This document shows positions 40,670 to 64,000 of a DNA stretch of 64,000 nucleotides, piece by piece. How positions within the stretch are numbered: the first letter of the stretch is position 1; every line of letters starts with the position of its first letter. The position numbers and the translations under genes are program-made. The notes below the pieces were generated by a model, which was not told where the DNA came from, made no database searches, and saw only the letters and a program-made list of their open reading frames with translations. This stretch comes from Oxyruncus cristatus. Taxonomy: Eukaryota; Chordata; Aves; Passeriformes; Cotingidae. The stretch lies in NCBI GenBank assembly GCA_013399855.1, contig VXAY01002457.1, positions 124,001 through 188,000 on the forward strand. Reading direction: 5' to 3'.

Positions 40670-40959
40670 TCATATTAGTCTTTTACACTTCCCTAATTTT
40701 AGTGGTCTTGACCAGCAATGACAGGAAAGTAGAGAAGCACCTTTGACAACAGAATACAATCCAACAATAAAATTATGGTGACTACTGACATGAAGGTATT
40801 AAACTCTTAAAATACACTGTACTTTTCACAGCTAATCAGTACAGAAATAGACTTTTTTGTACCAAATGGTTCCATGGAATTGACACTGGGTCCAATGTGT
40901 TTTGATTGATTTGACTGATTTTTGGTTTGACTCAGGCACATCCCAGTTTCTGTCCATGT

Positions 40960-40967
40960 TGAGGTAG
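40960..40967 (-). promoter_or_regulatory. COL3A1: let-7 8-mer match in COL3A1 3'UTR
   Basis: TGAGGTAG on + is CTACCTCA on the coding strand, a full seed match plus A1, within caactacctcaac. Confidence 0.6.
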
Positions 40968-41116
40968 TTGAAACAGGGAGGCCTTTCTAGCTTTATGGAC
41001 TGCATCTTGGAAAGAAGGGTAAACTTTGGTACTGGGAGCAATCAGTGCTTTGTAAATTGGCTAACATTCAACTAATAGAACACAGTGTTGTTTTATTAAG
41101 TGTTGAAGTTGTATTA

Positions 41117-41124
41117 TAGCACCA
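41117..41124 (-). promoter_or_regulatory. COL3A1: miR-29 8-mer match 1 in COL3A1 3'UTR
   Basis: Second TAGCACCA on +, 290 bases past the stop codon. Two 8-mer miR-29 sites in one 3'UTR predict strong repression. Confidence 0.7.
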
Positions 41125-41414
41125 CGGAGACATATTTTGAGGATGGAATTTGGTAAAAAAAAAAATGAGCAAAAAAGCATTTTTACTGTATTTTGTGTAA
41201 TAGCAAAAAAACCCAAAACAAAACAAAAAAAAACAAACAAAAAAAATCCAAAAAACCCCTTGATATCAAATTGTTTTTTTTCCCCCAGAAATTTTGTTAA
41301 TAAATAACTGGGATACAGATGGTCACCTGTACTGGCTGACAAGGCTTAAACAAAGGAGCATGGTTGGAGTGTGAATCTGTTTGCTGGGGTTTCAGAAAGA
41401 GCAGGATCTTTGAT

Positions 41415-63808
<22,394 letters not shown>

Positions 63809-64000
63809 CTATTGAAAGAAAGTAAATTTTTTTTTTTGTTGCTGTTTTACTATTGTTTCAGTTGCTGGCAAAGCAGCAGTTCTAGAAGATCAAGGTGAGT
63901 CAGAGAAAGCAGGTGAAGGTTCTACCAAAGACAGTGGGGAAAGTCATAGCAGCGTGACAGTTCGCTGCCTTCTGAAAAACAAGTGCCAGAATTCAAAACC
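63809..64000 (-). other. COL3A1: COL3A1 intron 9 (3' part)
   Basis: Ends at the window edge. Begins, on the coding strand side, with acceptor aatag before exon 10. Nothing else seen. Confidence 0.7.

Larger units (their letters stand above)
40345..41414 (-). other. COL3A1: COL3A1 3'UTR
   Basis: About 1.07 kb from the stop codon to the expected cleavage site. It holds three AATAAA signals, two miR-29 8-mers and one let-7 8-mer on the - strand, matching the known pattern of collagen 3'UTRs. The end is inferred from the distal signals and a U-rich run just beyond them. Confidence 0.75.

Overview
This window is vertebrate genomic DNA, most likely from a bird. It holds two fibrillar collagen genes arranged tail to tail. 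COL5A2 (pro-alpha2(V) collagen) runs on the + strand from before the window to its stop codon at 31168-31170. COL3A1 (pro-alpha1(III) collagen) runs on the - strand from beyond the right edge to its stop codon at 41415-41417. The same convergent pair sits at human 2q32. The avian assignment rests on a CR1 LINE 3' end at 3546-3634 and on LTR families that I recognise from bird genomes. The species cannot be named from the sequence; a neoavian or passerine bird is my guess.

Layout: 1-2655 is COL5A2 intron. 2656-31170 holds 37 COL5A2 coding exons: 33 pure Gly-X-Y exons, one exon joining helix to C-propeptide, and three C-propeptide exons (1126 codons plus stop). Its 3'UTR runs to about 32.6 kb. 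About 7.7 kb of intergenic DNA follows, with an old LTR and a diverged direct repeat pair. The COL3A1 3'UTR starts (on the - strand) just above two AATAAA signals at 40369-40387. 43 COL3A1 coding exons then lie between 41415 and 63808 (1231 codons plus stop). I number exons by the 52-exon COL1A2-type scheme, so COL5A2 shows exons 16-52 and COL3A1 exons 10-52. Human COL5A2 numbering would be two higher and human COL3A1 numbering one lower. Exons 16 to 48 have the same length, exon for exon, in both genes.

Working together: both proteins enter the secretory pathway, trimerise through the C-propeptide, lose the propeptides outside the cell and co-assemble in heterotypic fibrils (type V with I and III). 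Both 3'UTRs carry perfect 8-mer matches for miR-29 and let-7, which points to shared post-transcriptional control.

I found no undescribed system. The points most worth checking are protein-level departures from the human chains. In COL5A2 these are a cysteine at the third C-propeptide cysteine position, where human has Ser, and a five-residue deletion in the chain-recognition loop. In COL3A1 they are a KGQR instead of KGHR N-terminal helical cross-link motif, an alpha1(I)-like collagenase site and an altered C-proteinase site. Two intact solo LTRs with 5-bp target duplications sit in neighbouring COL5A2 introns. All comparisons with human proteins are from memory.
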